In this document: positions 42,515 through 50,128 of the stretch, one piece after another | Numbering within the stretch: the first letter of the stretch is position 1 | Layout: the number at the start of each line of letters is the position of its first letter | NCBI GenBank assembly: GCA_900314575.1 | Contig: OMVS01000004.1 | Location: 1-60,755, forward strand | Direction of reading: 5' to 3' | DNA from: an uncultured Olsenella sp. | GTDB taxonomy: Bacteria > Actinomycetota > Coriobacteriia > Coriobacteriales > Atopobiaceae | DNA length: 60,755 nucleotides | The notes under the pieces: generated by a model | What the model was told of the DNA's origin: nothing | Databases searched by the model: none | What the model saw: the letters and a program-made list of their open reading frames with translations, nothing else | Program-made: the position numbers and the translations under genes

Positions 42515-42946
42515 ATGTCTGATCTTCTCGAGCAGATTATCACGCCCGAGGTGAGGATGGTCCTCTACCTCATCGTCGCCTTCATCGTGATGCTGTACGT
42601 GCTGTCGATCGTCTACGTGGTCCGCGACGCGCAGCGCAGGGGCGCCAACCCCTGGTGGCTGTGGGCGATCATCTCGGTGATCCCCATCATCGGTCTGCTC
42701 GCCTACGTGATCCTGCGCCCGAGCTCCTACCTCGTCGACCGCGAGGAGCAGGACCTCGACATCGCCCTGCGCGAGCACCAGCTCTCGCACTACGGCATCT
42801 GCCCGCAGTGCGGCGCGCCCATCGACCGCGACTTCGTGGTCTGCCCGATGTGCAACACGCAGGTCCGCAACGTCTGCCCGACCTGCCACCGCCCGCTCAA
42901 CGCGGACTGGAAGGTCTGCCCGTACTGCCGTACGAGGATCCAGTAG
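42515..42946 (+). CDS. Membrane-anchored double zinc-ribbon protein
   Basis: The 143-residue protein has two membrane helices (about 14-36 and 47-67) with a short loop RDAQRRGANPWW resembling PLDc_N/YidD-like small membrane proteins. It is followed by a cytoplasmic tail with eight cysteines in four CPxC knuckles (Cys96/99/110/113 and Cys121/124/135/138), i.e. two zinc ribbons. Such proteins are common in Actinobacteria and Firmicutes, and their function is not established. It starts at ATG 42515 with AAAGGAG upstream. A TACAAT -10-like box lies at 42407-42412. It is monocistronic, ending at a strong terminator. Confidence 0.85.
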   Translation: MSDLLEQIITPEVRMVLYLIVAFIVMLYVLSIVYVVRDAQRRGANPWWLWAIISVIPIIGLLAYVILRPSSYLVDREEQDLDIALREHQLSHYGICPQCGAPIDRDFVVCPMCNTQVRNVCPTCHRPLNADWKVCPYCRTRIQ

Positions 42947-42990
42947 CCCGCCCGTGCATGCCCGGCCGAGGCCGACCAGGCAGGCTAAGC

Positions 42991-43030
42991 AGAGGAGGGT
43001 CCCGGCTTCGGCCGGGGCCCTCCTCTCGTC
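42991..43030. terminator. Terminator between zinc-ribbon and tannase-like genes
   Basis: A 15-bp stem (42992-43006 with 43011-43025, one G-U pair) with a TTCG tetraloop is flanked by purine/pyrimidine tails. It lies between convergent genes. Confidence 0.85.
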
Positions 43031-43036
43031 TCGCCC

Positions 43037-44581
43037 CTAGGGGCGCGGTCCTGCCGCCACGTAGCTAGAGGGGTTGGCGGGGTCGCCCCCTGAGTAGCGC
43101 GCGTAGTGCGGGTAGGCGAACAGCGGGAGGGGGTGGCTCCCCTCGCGCCCCTGGCGGTCGTATGCCACGACGCCGTCGGGGGCGGTGCCGGCGCAGACCC
43201 ATTCGTCGAGTGCGCCCAGGAGGTCCGCGCCCATGTCGAACGCCCCGATCCCGTGGCCCATGCCAGGCACCACGAAGAGCCGCGCGAAGTCGCTGGTGTT
43301 CTCGCCGTAGCGCCCGGCCAGCGCCTCGAACCAGCGGATGGTTGCCGGGAAGGCGATGAGCTGGTCGTAGGTCCCGTGGTAGACCACGAGCTTCCCCCCG
43401 CGGTGGGCGAACCCGTCGAGGTCGGTGGACGAGGCGTCCAAGAGGCGGGCCGCCGCGATCAGCTCGTCTGCGTGGGCGCCTGCGTCGAAGTCCCGCGGGT
43501 CGAAGCCGGGGTCGCGCATGACCAGGTAGGAGAGGAAGTCGTCGGCGAACTGGGTGACGAGCCCGTCGCGCTCGGTGGGGCTGCTGGGGAGCACGTTGAT
43601 GGCGACCAGGTTGGAGTCGTCTCGCAGGGGCTCGCCGAGCTCGACGGCGGGGCCGGGGTACTCGTCGGCCAGGGGGTAGCCGATGCCTTTGAGGTCGTAG
43701 GGCGCGGCGATGGCGGAGACGAGGTCCAGCTGGTGCGGGCTCAGGACTCCCGCCAGCACCGAGAGCGTCTCGTCGCGCCTTCCGGACGCCGCCGCAAGGT
43801 TGCAGACGAGACCGTCCTCCAGGCCGTCCAGGCCATCCAGGGTCCTCACGACCGCCCGCTCCGCCCGCTCCCAGAGCTCGGGGCCAATCCACGCGTCGGC
43901 CCCTGCGCGCTGGACGATGTCCCCGCACCGGGAGCCCCAGAGCCCCATCGCGACCCAATAGATGGCGGGGTAGCCCGCTATGACGCCGTCGAAGTCGGCG
44001 GGGTAGAGCTGCGCCGCTTTGAGCGCCTCCCTGCCGCCGTTGGAGGAGCCGCAGAAGTAGCTGTGCTCGGCGCTCATGCCGTAGGCGTCGCGGACCAGGG
44101 CCGCCACCACGTCGTGGACCTTCTTGACGTGCTCGTGCGCGAAGTTGGCGAGCATCTCGTCGTCGAGGGCGAAGGTCGCCTGCTCGGGCTGGGCGAGGCC
44201 GCCCGCGGGGGCGCTGTGGCCCGAGTCGCTGCCGTAGACGACGTAGCCTTGCTCCACGGGCGTGGGCACGCCGTACCACTGTTCCGAGCCGACGCCCACC
44301 CTGTCCATGAGGGGGACGGAGCCGTCGAAGCCGCCGCCCCCGACCTGCAGCATCCTGCCGTTCCAGGTGTAGCGCGGCAGGCGCGCCTCGAAGCGGATGG
44401 GCTCCGCGGTGCCGCCCGCGGGGAGGATGCGCCCCCGGACGAGCCAGTAGGGGTCGGGCCCGTCCTCGTCCTCCTCGCTGACGAGGTCGACCTCCGCGCC
44501 GCCCGTGGGGAGGTCAATAAGGTCCCGGGGGATGTGGGAGGGGAGGGGCGTCTCGCCCCAGGGCTCTGCTTGTGTGCTCAT
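43037..44581 (-). CDS. Tannase / feruloyl esterase family alpha/beta hydrolase
   Basis: The 514-residue protein has the tannase-family signature with the nucleophile in FCGSSNGGREALKA near residue 180, then DFDGVIAGYPA. The acid is in YHGTYDQLI and the base His in VPGMGHGIGAFD, as in family PF07519. The family hydrolyses gallate or ferulate esters. The usual Cys before the Ser and the Cys after the His, which form a disulfide in classical tannases, are Ser and Gly here. There is no signal peptide, so it is intracellular. I chose ATG at 44579-44581 for its CGAGGT. It is divergent from the Crp/Fnr gene. Substrate unknown. Confidence 0.82.
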   Translation of the reverse strand: MSTQAEPWGETPLPSHIPRDLIDLPTGGAEVDLVSEEDEDGPDPYWLVRGRILPAGGTAEPIRFEARLPRYTWNGRMLQVGGGGFDGSVPLMDRVGVGSEQWYGVPTPVEQGYVVYGSDSGHSAPAGGLAQPEQATFALDDEMLANFAHEHVKKVHDVVAALVRDAYGMSAEHSYFCGSSNGGREALKAAQLYPADFDGVIAGYPAIYWVAMGLWGSRCGDIVQRAGADAWIGPELWERAERAVVRTLDGLDGLEDGLVCNLAAASGRRDETLSVLAGVLSPHQLDLVSAIAAPYDLKGIGYPLADEYPGPAVELGEPLRDDSNLVAINVLPSSPTERDGLVTQFADDFLSYLVMRDPGFDPRDFDAGAHADELIAAARLLDASSTDLDGFAHRGGKLVVYHGTYDQLIAFPATIRWFEALAGRYGENTSDFARLFVVPGMGHGIGAFDMGADLLGALDEWVCAGTAPDGVVAYDRQGREGSHPLPLFAYPHYARYSGGDPANPSSYVAAGPRP

Positions 44582-44743
44582 GGTGACCTCGCATACGTGC
44601 CGCCTGGGATCGCGTCCCGGCGGGATGCCGGGCGTCGCGGGGATGGCACCTCCCCGCGGGGGCATCGTAGCACCTGTGCGGCCGCGTGGGCCGGCCCCGT
44701 CCGTGCGCGCGGGGGACCGTCTCGCGTGCGGGCGGCCCGCCTC

Positions 44744-44752
44744 TGGTATGGT
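44744..44752 (+). promoter_or_regulatory. Extended -10 (TGGTATGGT) of the Crp/Fnr gene
   Basis: TGnTATGGT lies 23 bases before the ATG at 44775. The -35 region is not conserved, as is usual for extended -10 promoters. Confidence 0.4.
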
Positions 44753-44774
44753 GGTCGCGCGAGAAGGGGGAGAC

Positions 44775-45587
44775 ATGGGCGAGGGGGTCTTCGGGAGAGA
44801 GTCTCAGGGAGGGGGGCGCGCGGCCTCGGTCGGCGTCGCGGCGGCGCGCGGAGTGGCTCCCATGGCGGCGGGGGAGCTCGGGAGGCACGGCGCCTGTCCC
44901 CTGCGCTCGGGTCCCGACGGCTCCTGCCTCGACGGCATCCGCCTCTTCGCGAAGCTCCCCCGCGAGGCCAAGTTCGAGCTCATGCGGGGCGCCAGCCACC
45001 GGTCCTTCTCGCACGGGGAGACCGTCGTCAGGGAGGGCGACCCCATCAGCTCCATCCTCGTCATCAGGCGCGGGCGCATCAAGACCTTCCGGACCGACGT
45101 GGACGGGGAGGAGATCGTGCTCGACGTCCTCCACGAGGGCCAGGCGATCTGGCACGGCATGTTCATGGAGGAGAGCGCCTACCACTACTCCGTCGGCTGC
45201 CTCGAGGACACGGAGGTCTGCTCTATCAGCCGGAGGAGCTTCGAGCGGATGCTCTCCTCCAACCCGCAGGCGAGCTTCGCCCTCATCCGGATGCTCTCCA
45301 CCGAGCTGGTGGAGGCGGAGGAGAAGGCCATGCTGCTCGGGGTGCGCGACCCCAGGCGCCGCGTGGCCGGCTACCTGCTGCTTCGCGAGAAGCGCTGCCT
45401 GCACGGCGAGATCTCGCTCAAGCTCGAGGACATCGCCGGCTCGGTGTGCCTGAGGCCCGAGACCGTCTCGCGCAACGTGTCCAGGCTCGCGCGCGAGGGC
45501 GTCATCAAGCGCCTGGGCCGCGGCAAGCTCGTGGTCACCGACCACGAGAGGCTGCGCCGCATCGCCGAGTCCGAGAGCGACGAGTAG
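44775..45587 (+). CDS. Crp/Fnr-family transcription regulator, probable oxygen/redox regulator of pfl
   Basis: The 270-residue protein has a cyclic-nucleotide-like effector domain (about 55-165; FSHGETVVREGDPISSI), a dimerisation helix and a Crp-type winged helix (about 205-260; LEDIAGSVCLRPETVSRNVSRL). An N-terminal 40-residue Gly/Ala-rich extension precedes Cys41 and Cys51, and Cys142 and Cys149 lie in the sensor domain. FNR proteins bind a [4Fe-4S] cluster through N-terminal cysteines plus one internal, so a cluster is plausible, but the spacing differs from E. coli FNR. It starts at ATG 44775 after GAAGGGGGAG. It immediately precedes pflA-pflB and an FNR-type palindrome. Confidence 0.88.
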   Translation: MGEGVFGRESQGGGRAASVGVAAARGVAPMAAGELGRHGACPLRSGPDGSCLDGIRLFAKLPREAKFELMRGASHRSFSHGETVVREGDPISSILVIRRGRIKTFRTDVDGEEIVLDVLHEGQAIWHGMFMEESAYHYSVGCLEDTEVCSISRRSFERMLSSNPQASFALIRMLSTELVEAEEKAMLLGVRDPRRRVAGYLLLREKRCLHGEISLKLEDIAGSVCLRPETVSRNVSRLAREGVIKRLGRGKLVVTDHERLRRIAESESDE

Positions 45588-45646
45588 GGCGCACGCCCCT
45601 TCCCGGCGAAATGTGTGCTTCCCGCTAGTATTTGGGGAAATCCCGC

Positions 45647-45668
45647 TTCCTTGACCAGAATCAAGGAA
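45647..45668. promoter_or_regulatory. FNR/Crp-type operator upstream of pflAB
   Basis: TTCCTTGA-N6-TCAAGGAA is a perfect 8-base inverted repeat containing the FNR/Crp core TTGA-N6-TCAA (45651-45664). With the -10-like TATCTT at 45687-45692, transcription would begin near 45699. The site centre (45657.5) then falls at -41.5, the class II activator position. Confidence 0.75.
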
Positions 45669-45686
45669 CTGCGCGCGGACCGCCGA

Positions 45687-45692
45687 TATCTT
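45687..45692 (+). promoter_or_regulatory. -10 element of pflAB (TATCTT)
   Basis: It is placed correctly relative to the FNR-type site and has no recognisable -35, as expected of an activator-dependent promoter. The transcript would have a leader of about 38 bases before the GTG of pflA. Confidence 0.45.
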
Positions 45693-45736
45693 GTGCTTGT
45701 CAGTTGACGAGGGCGCAAGGTGTTGAGGGGGTACGC

Positions 45737-46477
45737 GTGGCGCAGGGTCGCATTCACTCCATAGAGACCTTCGGGTCGGTCGACGGGCCGGGCGTCAGGT
45801 TCGTGGTCTTCGTGCAGGGCTGCACCCTCAGGTGCCGCTACTGCCACAACGCGGACACCTGGGACGCGAGCGCGGGCGAGCTCGCGGACTCCACGGAGCT
45901 CCTCGACCGCGCCGAGCGCTACCGCGCCTACTGGGGCGAGGAGGGCGGCATCACGGTCTCGGGCGGCGAGCCGCTCCTGCAGCTCGACTTCCTTCTCGCC
46001 CTCTTCGGCGAGGCGCACGAGCGCGGCATCTCGACCTGCCTCGACACGGCGCTCGCGCCCTTCACGCGCGAGCCCGGCTGGCTCGCGCGCTTCGACGAGC
46101 TCATGGGCGCGACCGACCTGGTGCTCGCCGACCTCAAGCACATCGACCCCGCCCGCCACGAGTGGCTCACGGGCAGGGGGAACGCCAACATCCTGGACGG
46201 CCTCGCCCACCTCGACGAGATTGGCCAGCCGGTCTGGGTCAGGCACGTCCTCGTGCCCGGCGTGACCGACGACGACGCCTACCTCGCGCGGACCGCGGAG
46301 TTCGTGTCGTCGCTCTCCAACGTGGAGCGCGTCGAGGTGCTCCCGTACCACACGATGGGTGCCTACAAATGGCGCGAGCTGGGGCTCGACTACCCCCTCG
46401 AGGGCGTCGAGCCGCCCGCGCCGGCAAGGATAGAGAACGCGGAGCGGATCCTCCGCGCCACGGAGACGAGGAGGTAG
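45737..46477 (+). CDS. pflA: Pyruvate formate-lyase-activating enzyme (radical SAM)
   Basis: PflA uses S-adenosylmethionine and a [4Fe-4S] cluster to install the glycyl radical on PflB. The 246-residue protein is the usual size. The cluster motif [10 protein letters not shown] (CxxxCxxC, about 28-37) follows the family N-terminus [23 protein letters not shown]-contact motifs [12 protein letters not shown] and VLADLKHID are present. GTG 45737 has GAGGGGG upstream and begins at the conserved N-terminus; the longer open frame upstream would include the operator. pflB follows after four bases. Confidence 0.95.
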   Translation: MAQGRIHSIETFGSVDGPGVRFVVFVQGCTLRCRYCHNADTWDASAGELADSTELLDRAERYRAYWGEEGGITVSGGEPLLQLDFLLALFGEAHERGISTCLDTALAPFTREPGWLARFDELMGATDLVLADLKHIDPARHEWLTGRGNANILDGLAHLDEIGQPVWVRHVLVPGVTDDDAYLARTAEFVSSLSNVERVEVLPYHTMGAYKWRELGLDYPLEGVEPPAPARIENAERILRATETRR

Positions 46478-46481
46478 CGGC

Positions 46482-48749
46482 ATGCGCGAGGAGTGGAACG
46501 GGTTCAAGGGGACCCACTGGCGGCGAGACGTGAACGTGCGCGACTTCATCCAGAGCAACTACGCGCCCTACGACGGGGACGAGTCCTTCCTCGCGGGGCC
46601 GACCGAGGCCACCGAGCGCCTCTGGGGCCGCGTCCAGGAGCTGCAGGCCGAGGAGCGCGCCCGCGGGGGCGTCCTCGAGTGCGAGTGCGAGGTCGTCTCG
46701 GGCCTCACCGTCTACGGCCCCGGCTACATCGACGCTGAGCATCCCGAGCTCGAGCGCGTCGTGGGCCTGCAGACCGACAAGCCCCTCAAGCGCGCGTTCA
46801 TGCCCTACGGCGGCATCCGCATGGCGCAGCAGGCGGCCGAGACCTACGGCTACCACGTGAACGACAAGTTCGACAAGATCTTCAACGAGTACCGCAAGAC
46901 GCACAACCAGGCGGTCTTCGACGCCTACACCCCCGAGATGCGCGCCGCGCGCCACTCCCACATCATCACCGGTCTGCCCGACACCTACGGCCGCGGCCGC
47001 ATCGTGGGCGACTACCGCCGCGTCGCCCTCTACGGCATCGACTTCCTCGTGGAGCAGAAGCGCGCCGACCTCGCCAACTGCGGCGACGGCACCATGACCG
47101 ACGACGTCATCCGCCTGCGCGAGGAGGTCGCCGACCAGATCCGCGCGCTCGCCGGCATGAAGGAGATGGCGCGCGCCTACGGCTTCGACATCTCCCGGCC
47201 GGCCGCCGACGCCCGCGAGGCCGTGCAGTGGCTCTACTTCGGCTACCTCGCCGCCATCAAGACGCAGAACGGCGCCGCGATGTCCGTCGGGCGCATCTCC
47301 ACCTTCCTCGACATCTACCTCCAGCGCGACCTCGCGGCCGGCAGGATCTCCGAGCAGGAGGCCCAGGAGCTCATCGACCACCTGGTGCTCAAGTTCCGCA
47401 TGGTCAAGTTCGCCCGCATCCCCTCCTACAACGAGCTCTTCTCGGGCGACCCCGTCTGGGCGACGCTCGAGGTCGCGGGCCTCGGCCAGGACGGCCGCCA
47501 CATGGTCACCAGGACCGACTTCCGCTTCCTGCACACGCTGGAGAACATGGGGCCGGCCCCCGAGCCCAACCTCACCGTGCTCTACTCGCGCCGGCTGCCC
47601 GAGGCCTTCCGCGCCTACGCGTCGCGCATCTCGATCCGCACCTCCTCGGTGCAGTACGAGAACGACGACGTGATGAGGCCCGTCTGGGGCGACGACTACA
47701 GCATCTGCTGCTGCGTCTCCGCGACGCAGACCGGCAAGGAGATGCAGTTCTTCGGCGCGCGCGCCAACCTCGCCAAGTGCCTCCTCTACGCCATCAACGG
47801 CGGCAAGGACGAGAAGTTCCTGGACAAGAGGACCGGCAGGCACCTGCAGGTGGGTCCCGAGCTCGCGCCGATCCAGGGCGAGTACCTCGACTACGACGAG
47901 GTCATGCACAAGTTCGACCTGATGATGGACTGGCTCTCCGGCCTCTACGTCAACATCTTGAACCTCATCCAGTACATGCACGACAAGTACTACTACGAGG
48001 CCGCCGAGATGGCGCTCATCGACACCGACGTGCGCCGCACCTTCGCCACGGGCATCGCCGGCTTCAGCCACGTGGTCGACTCGCTCTCCGCCATCAAGTA
48101 CGCCCGCGTCCGCTGCGTGCGCGACGAGGAGGGCGTCGCCACCGGCTTCGAGGTCGAGGGCGACTTCCCCCGCTACGGCAACGACGACGACAGGGCCGAC
48201 GAGATCGCCGTCTGGCTCCTGCGCACCTTCATCACCAAGGTGAGGAAGCACCACACCTACCGCGACTCGGAGCCCACGACCTCGATCCTCACGATCACCT
48301 CGAACGTGGTCTACGGCAAGGCCACCGGCGCCCTGCCGGACGGCCGCGAGGCCTTCGTGCCCTTCGCGCCCGGCGCCAACCCCTCCTACGGGGCGGAGAA
48401 GAACGGGCTGCTCGCGAGCCTCAACTCCGTGGCCAAGCTGCCCTACGAGTACGCGCTGGACGGCATCTCCAACACACAGACCATCAACCCCGGCGCGCTC
48501 GGGCACACGGAGGACGAGCGCGTGCGCAACCTCGTGAGCGTGATGGATGGCTACTTCGCCAACGGAGCGCACCACCTGAACGTGAACGTCTTCGGCGTGG
48601 AGAAGCTCAAGGACGCCATGGAGCACCCGGAGAGGCCCGAGTACGCCAACTTCACCATCCGTGTCTCGGGGTACGCGGTGAAGTTCATCGACCTCACGCG
48701 CGAGCAGCAGCTCGACGTGATCGCCCGCACTTGCCACGACAGGATGTAG
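46482..48749 (+). CDS. pflB: Formate C-acetyltransferase (pyruvate formate-lyase)
   Basis: The 755-residue enzyme cleaves pyruvate with CoA to acetyl-CoA and formate under anaerobic conditions. The adjacent active cysteines lie in [16 protein letters not shown] near residue 408, followed by [11 protein letters not shown]. The glycyl-radical glycine is in [13 protein letters not shown] near 730. Length and spacing match PflB rather than glycerol dehydratase or choline lyase relatives. It starts at ATG 46482, four bases after pflA. In most bacteria pflB precedes pflA; here the activase gene comes first. Confidence 0.97.
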   Translation: MREEWNGFKGTHWRRDVNVRDFIQSNYAPYDGDESFLAGPTEATERLWGRVQELQAEERARGGVLECECEVVSGLTVYGPGYIDAEHPELERVVGLQTDKPLKRAFMPYGGIRMAQQAAETYGYHVNDKFDKIFNEYRKTHNQAVFDAYTPEMRAARHSHIITGLPDTYGRGRIVGDYRRVALYGIDFLVEQKRADLANCGDGTMTDDVIRLREEVADQIRALAGMKEMARAYGFDISRPAADAREAVQWLYFGYLAAIKTQNGAAMSVGRISTFLDIYLQRDLAAGRISEQEAQELIDHLVLKFRMVKFARIPSYNELFSGDPVWATLEVAGLGQDGRHMVTRTDFRFLHTLENMGPAPEPNLTVLYSRRLPEAFRAYASRISIRTSSVQYENDDVMRPVWGDDYSICCCVSATQTGKEMQFFGARANLAKCLLYAINGGKDEKFLDKRTGRHLQVGPELAPIQGEYLDYDEVMHKFDLMMDWLSGLYVNILNLIQYMHDKYYYEAAEMALIDTDVRRTFATGIAGFSHVVDSLSAIKYARVRCVRDEEGVATGFEVEGDFPRYGNDDDRADEIAVWLLRTFITKVRKHHTYRDSEPTTSILTITSNVVYGKATGALPDGREAFVPFAPGANPSYGAEKNGLLASLNSVAKLPYEYALDGISNTQTINPGALGHTEDERVRNLVSVMDGYFANGAHHLNVNVFGVEKLKDAMEHPERPEYANFTIRVSGYAVKFIDLTREQQLDVIARTCHDRM

Positions 48750-48827
48750 GGCGACGGGCCTGTAAGAGCCATCGCGATCGCAAGTACACGGGGTGCCCCG
48801 CACCTACGGCGTCCCGCACCTACGGAG

Positions 48828-48866
48828 CGCCCCGCATCCCTTTCGGAGGGATGCGGGGCGTCTGCC
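48828..48866 (+). terminator. pflB terminator
   Basis: A 13-bp perfect stem (48828-48840 with 48848-48860) with a seven-base loop is followed by TCTGCC. Two near-identical copies of CCCGCACCTACGG (48797-48825) precede it. Confidence 0.75.
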
Positions 48867-48872
48867 GAAGCC

Positions 48873-48950
48873 GGAATTACGCACGATAGAGTTTGGGTTT
48901 GTGGATTTGCAGGGATTTCAGTAACCTTAAAGCCAATCGTGCGTAATTCC
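48873..48950. repeat. Perfect 15-base inverted repeat enclosing an AT-rich loop
   Basis: GGAATTACGCACGAT (48873-48887) and its exact complement (48936-48950) enclose 48 bases that are much lower in GC than the surroundings. Similarity extends outwards (GCCGAAGCCGG against GCCGAGGGG). It lies between the pflB terminator and the convergent HD gene. It could form a long hairpin RNA, be a small mobile-element relic or a pair of binding sites. Confidence 0.75.
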
Positions 48951-49037
48951 CCTCGGCGAACACGGTCGCAATCGCTTGGCCATGACACAACTTCCGGGGC
49001 AGGGGGCGCGGCATCGCCCCGCGCCGTTATGGTCGGG

Positions 49038-49868
49038 TCACTCGGCGGCGAGGTAGCCCGCCGCCGCCAGCCACGACCTGAGGTGGGCGTCCATGCGCGC
49101 GAACTCGCGGGCCGTGTCCGGCCTCTCCCAGGGCCGCTCGACCATGTGGAAGAGGTGGCCCTGGCGCACGGTCTCGCGCAGGCTCTCCGGGTAGCAGAGG
49201 TCCCACACGAAGCAGACGTGGCCGAGAAGGACGTCTGCTGGATGGTGGCGCGCGGCCCTGGGGATGGTGGAGTGGCGCCAGAACCAGGCCTCGCTCTCCT
49301 CGGAGAGCTCGCTTCCGAGCAGGTCGCGCTCGCTGATGCCGTAGATGTCCTCGACCGGGCGCACGCAGTTGACCTCGAGGATGTCGACCTTGTCCGCGTC
49401 CCTCAGCACCTGGCAGAAGAAGCGCGTGCGCCCGTCCAGGCGGGGAGGCAGGTGCCAGGAGCTGTGGAGGGCGACGGCGGTGCGGAGGAGGTCGTCCTCG
49501 GAGGGGTCCTCCACGAAGTCGCGGATGGCGGGAGGTGCGCCCGCGAAGCCCTCGAAGAGCACGCGCGCCCCGAGGTCGGCGTGGCTCGCGGAGCGGGAGT
49601 CGTCGAAGGTCCCCCACGTGCGGACCTGCACGAAGCGGCCGATGTCGTGGAGCAGGCCGAGGAGCCATGCCAGGTCGGCGGAGGCCTCCGGGTCCGCGCC
49701 GGGCCCTGCGCCTACCTCGCTGCGGAGCTCGGAGCGCGCGATCTTCTCGGCCAGCTGCGCCACGCGTAGGGTGTGCTCCGCCTTGAGCGAGATCTTGGGG
49801 TCGCCGGCGTCGAAGCCGCCCACGTAGGCGTCGAAGGCGGCCCGCGCCCTCTCGCGGTCGATTTCCAT
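49038..49868 (-). CDS. HD-domain phosphohydrolase
   Basis: The 276-residue protein has the HD-superfamily metal site: His32 in KAEHTLRV, His74-Asp75 in LLGLLHDIGRF, a third His in SHADLGARVL, and a late Asp in RDADKVDILEV. This single-domain architecture belongs to uncharacterised HD hydrolases that may act on nucleotides or as phosphodiesterases. It is cytoplasmic. I chose ATG at 49866-49868 for its GGAGGAAAG upstream. It is divergent from thrS. The substrate cannot be predicted. Confidence 0.85.
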   Translation of the reverse strand: MEIDRERARAAFDAYVGGFDAGDPKISLKAEHTLRVAQLAEKIARSELRSEVGAGPGADPEASADLAWLLGLLHDIGRFVQVRTWGTFDDSRSASHADLGARVLFEGFAGAPPAIRDFVEDPSEDDLLRTAVALHSSWHLPPRLDGRTRFFCQVLRDADKVDILEVNCVRPVEDIYGISERDLLGSELSEESEAWFWRHSTIPRAARHHPADVLLGHVCFVWDLCYPESLRETVRQGHLFHMVERPWERPDTAREFARMDAHLRSWLAAAGYLAAE

Positions 49869-49946
49869 GGTCTTTCCTCCTTGCGTTGCTTGCGTGACGA
49901 AGCGGCCCCGGCGGGGACCGGCTTCGTGCTCGGGCGTCAGGTGGTG

Positions 49947-49976
49947 TAGACTTTCCTGCGTATGTCGAGCTATACG
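49947..49976 (+). promoter_or_regulatory. Candidate thrS promoter (TAGACT-18-TATACG)
   Basis: TAGACT at 49947-49952 and TATACG at 49971-49976 are 18 bases apart. They give a leader of about 145 bases before thrS. The leader has no T-box sequence. Confidence 0.45.
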
Positions 49977-50128
49977 GAGGCAAGAATGCACTTAGGATCA
50001 GACCTGCCTCGCGCGGGAGCGCCGGGGACGCTGACTAGGTAGGCGCCTGCCCTTTTGCTGCGGCCCAGCCGTGCGGCAGTCGCCACCAACCGTTTGCCAG
50101 AAGACATCCAAGTGAGAGGTTTTATCAC

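Noticed and set aside
48873-48950. Insertion-sequence remnant
   Set aside because: Inverted arms are present but no transposase fragment or flanking duplication is visible, so it is kept only as an unexplained inverted repeat.
49977-50128. T-box riboswitch before thrS
   Set aside because: The conserved T-box sequence is absent; only small hairpins and a short open frame are seen.
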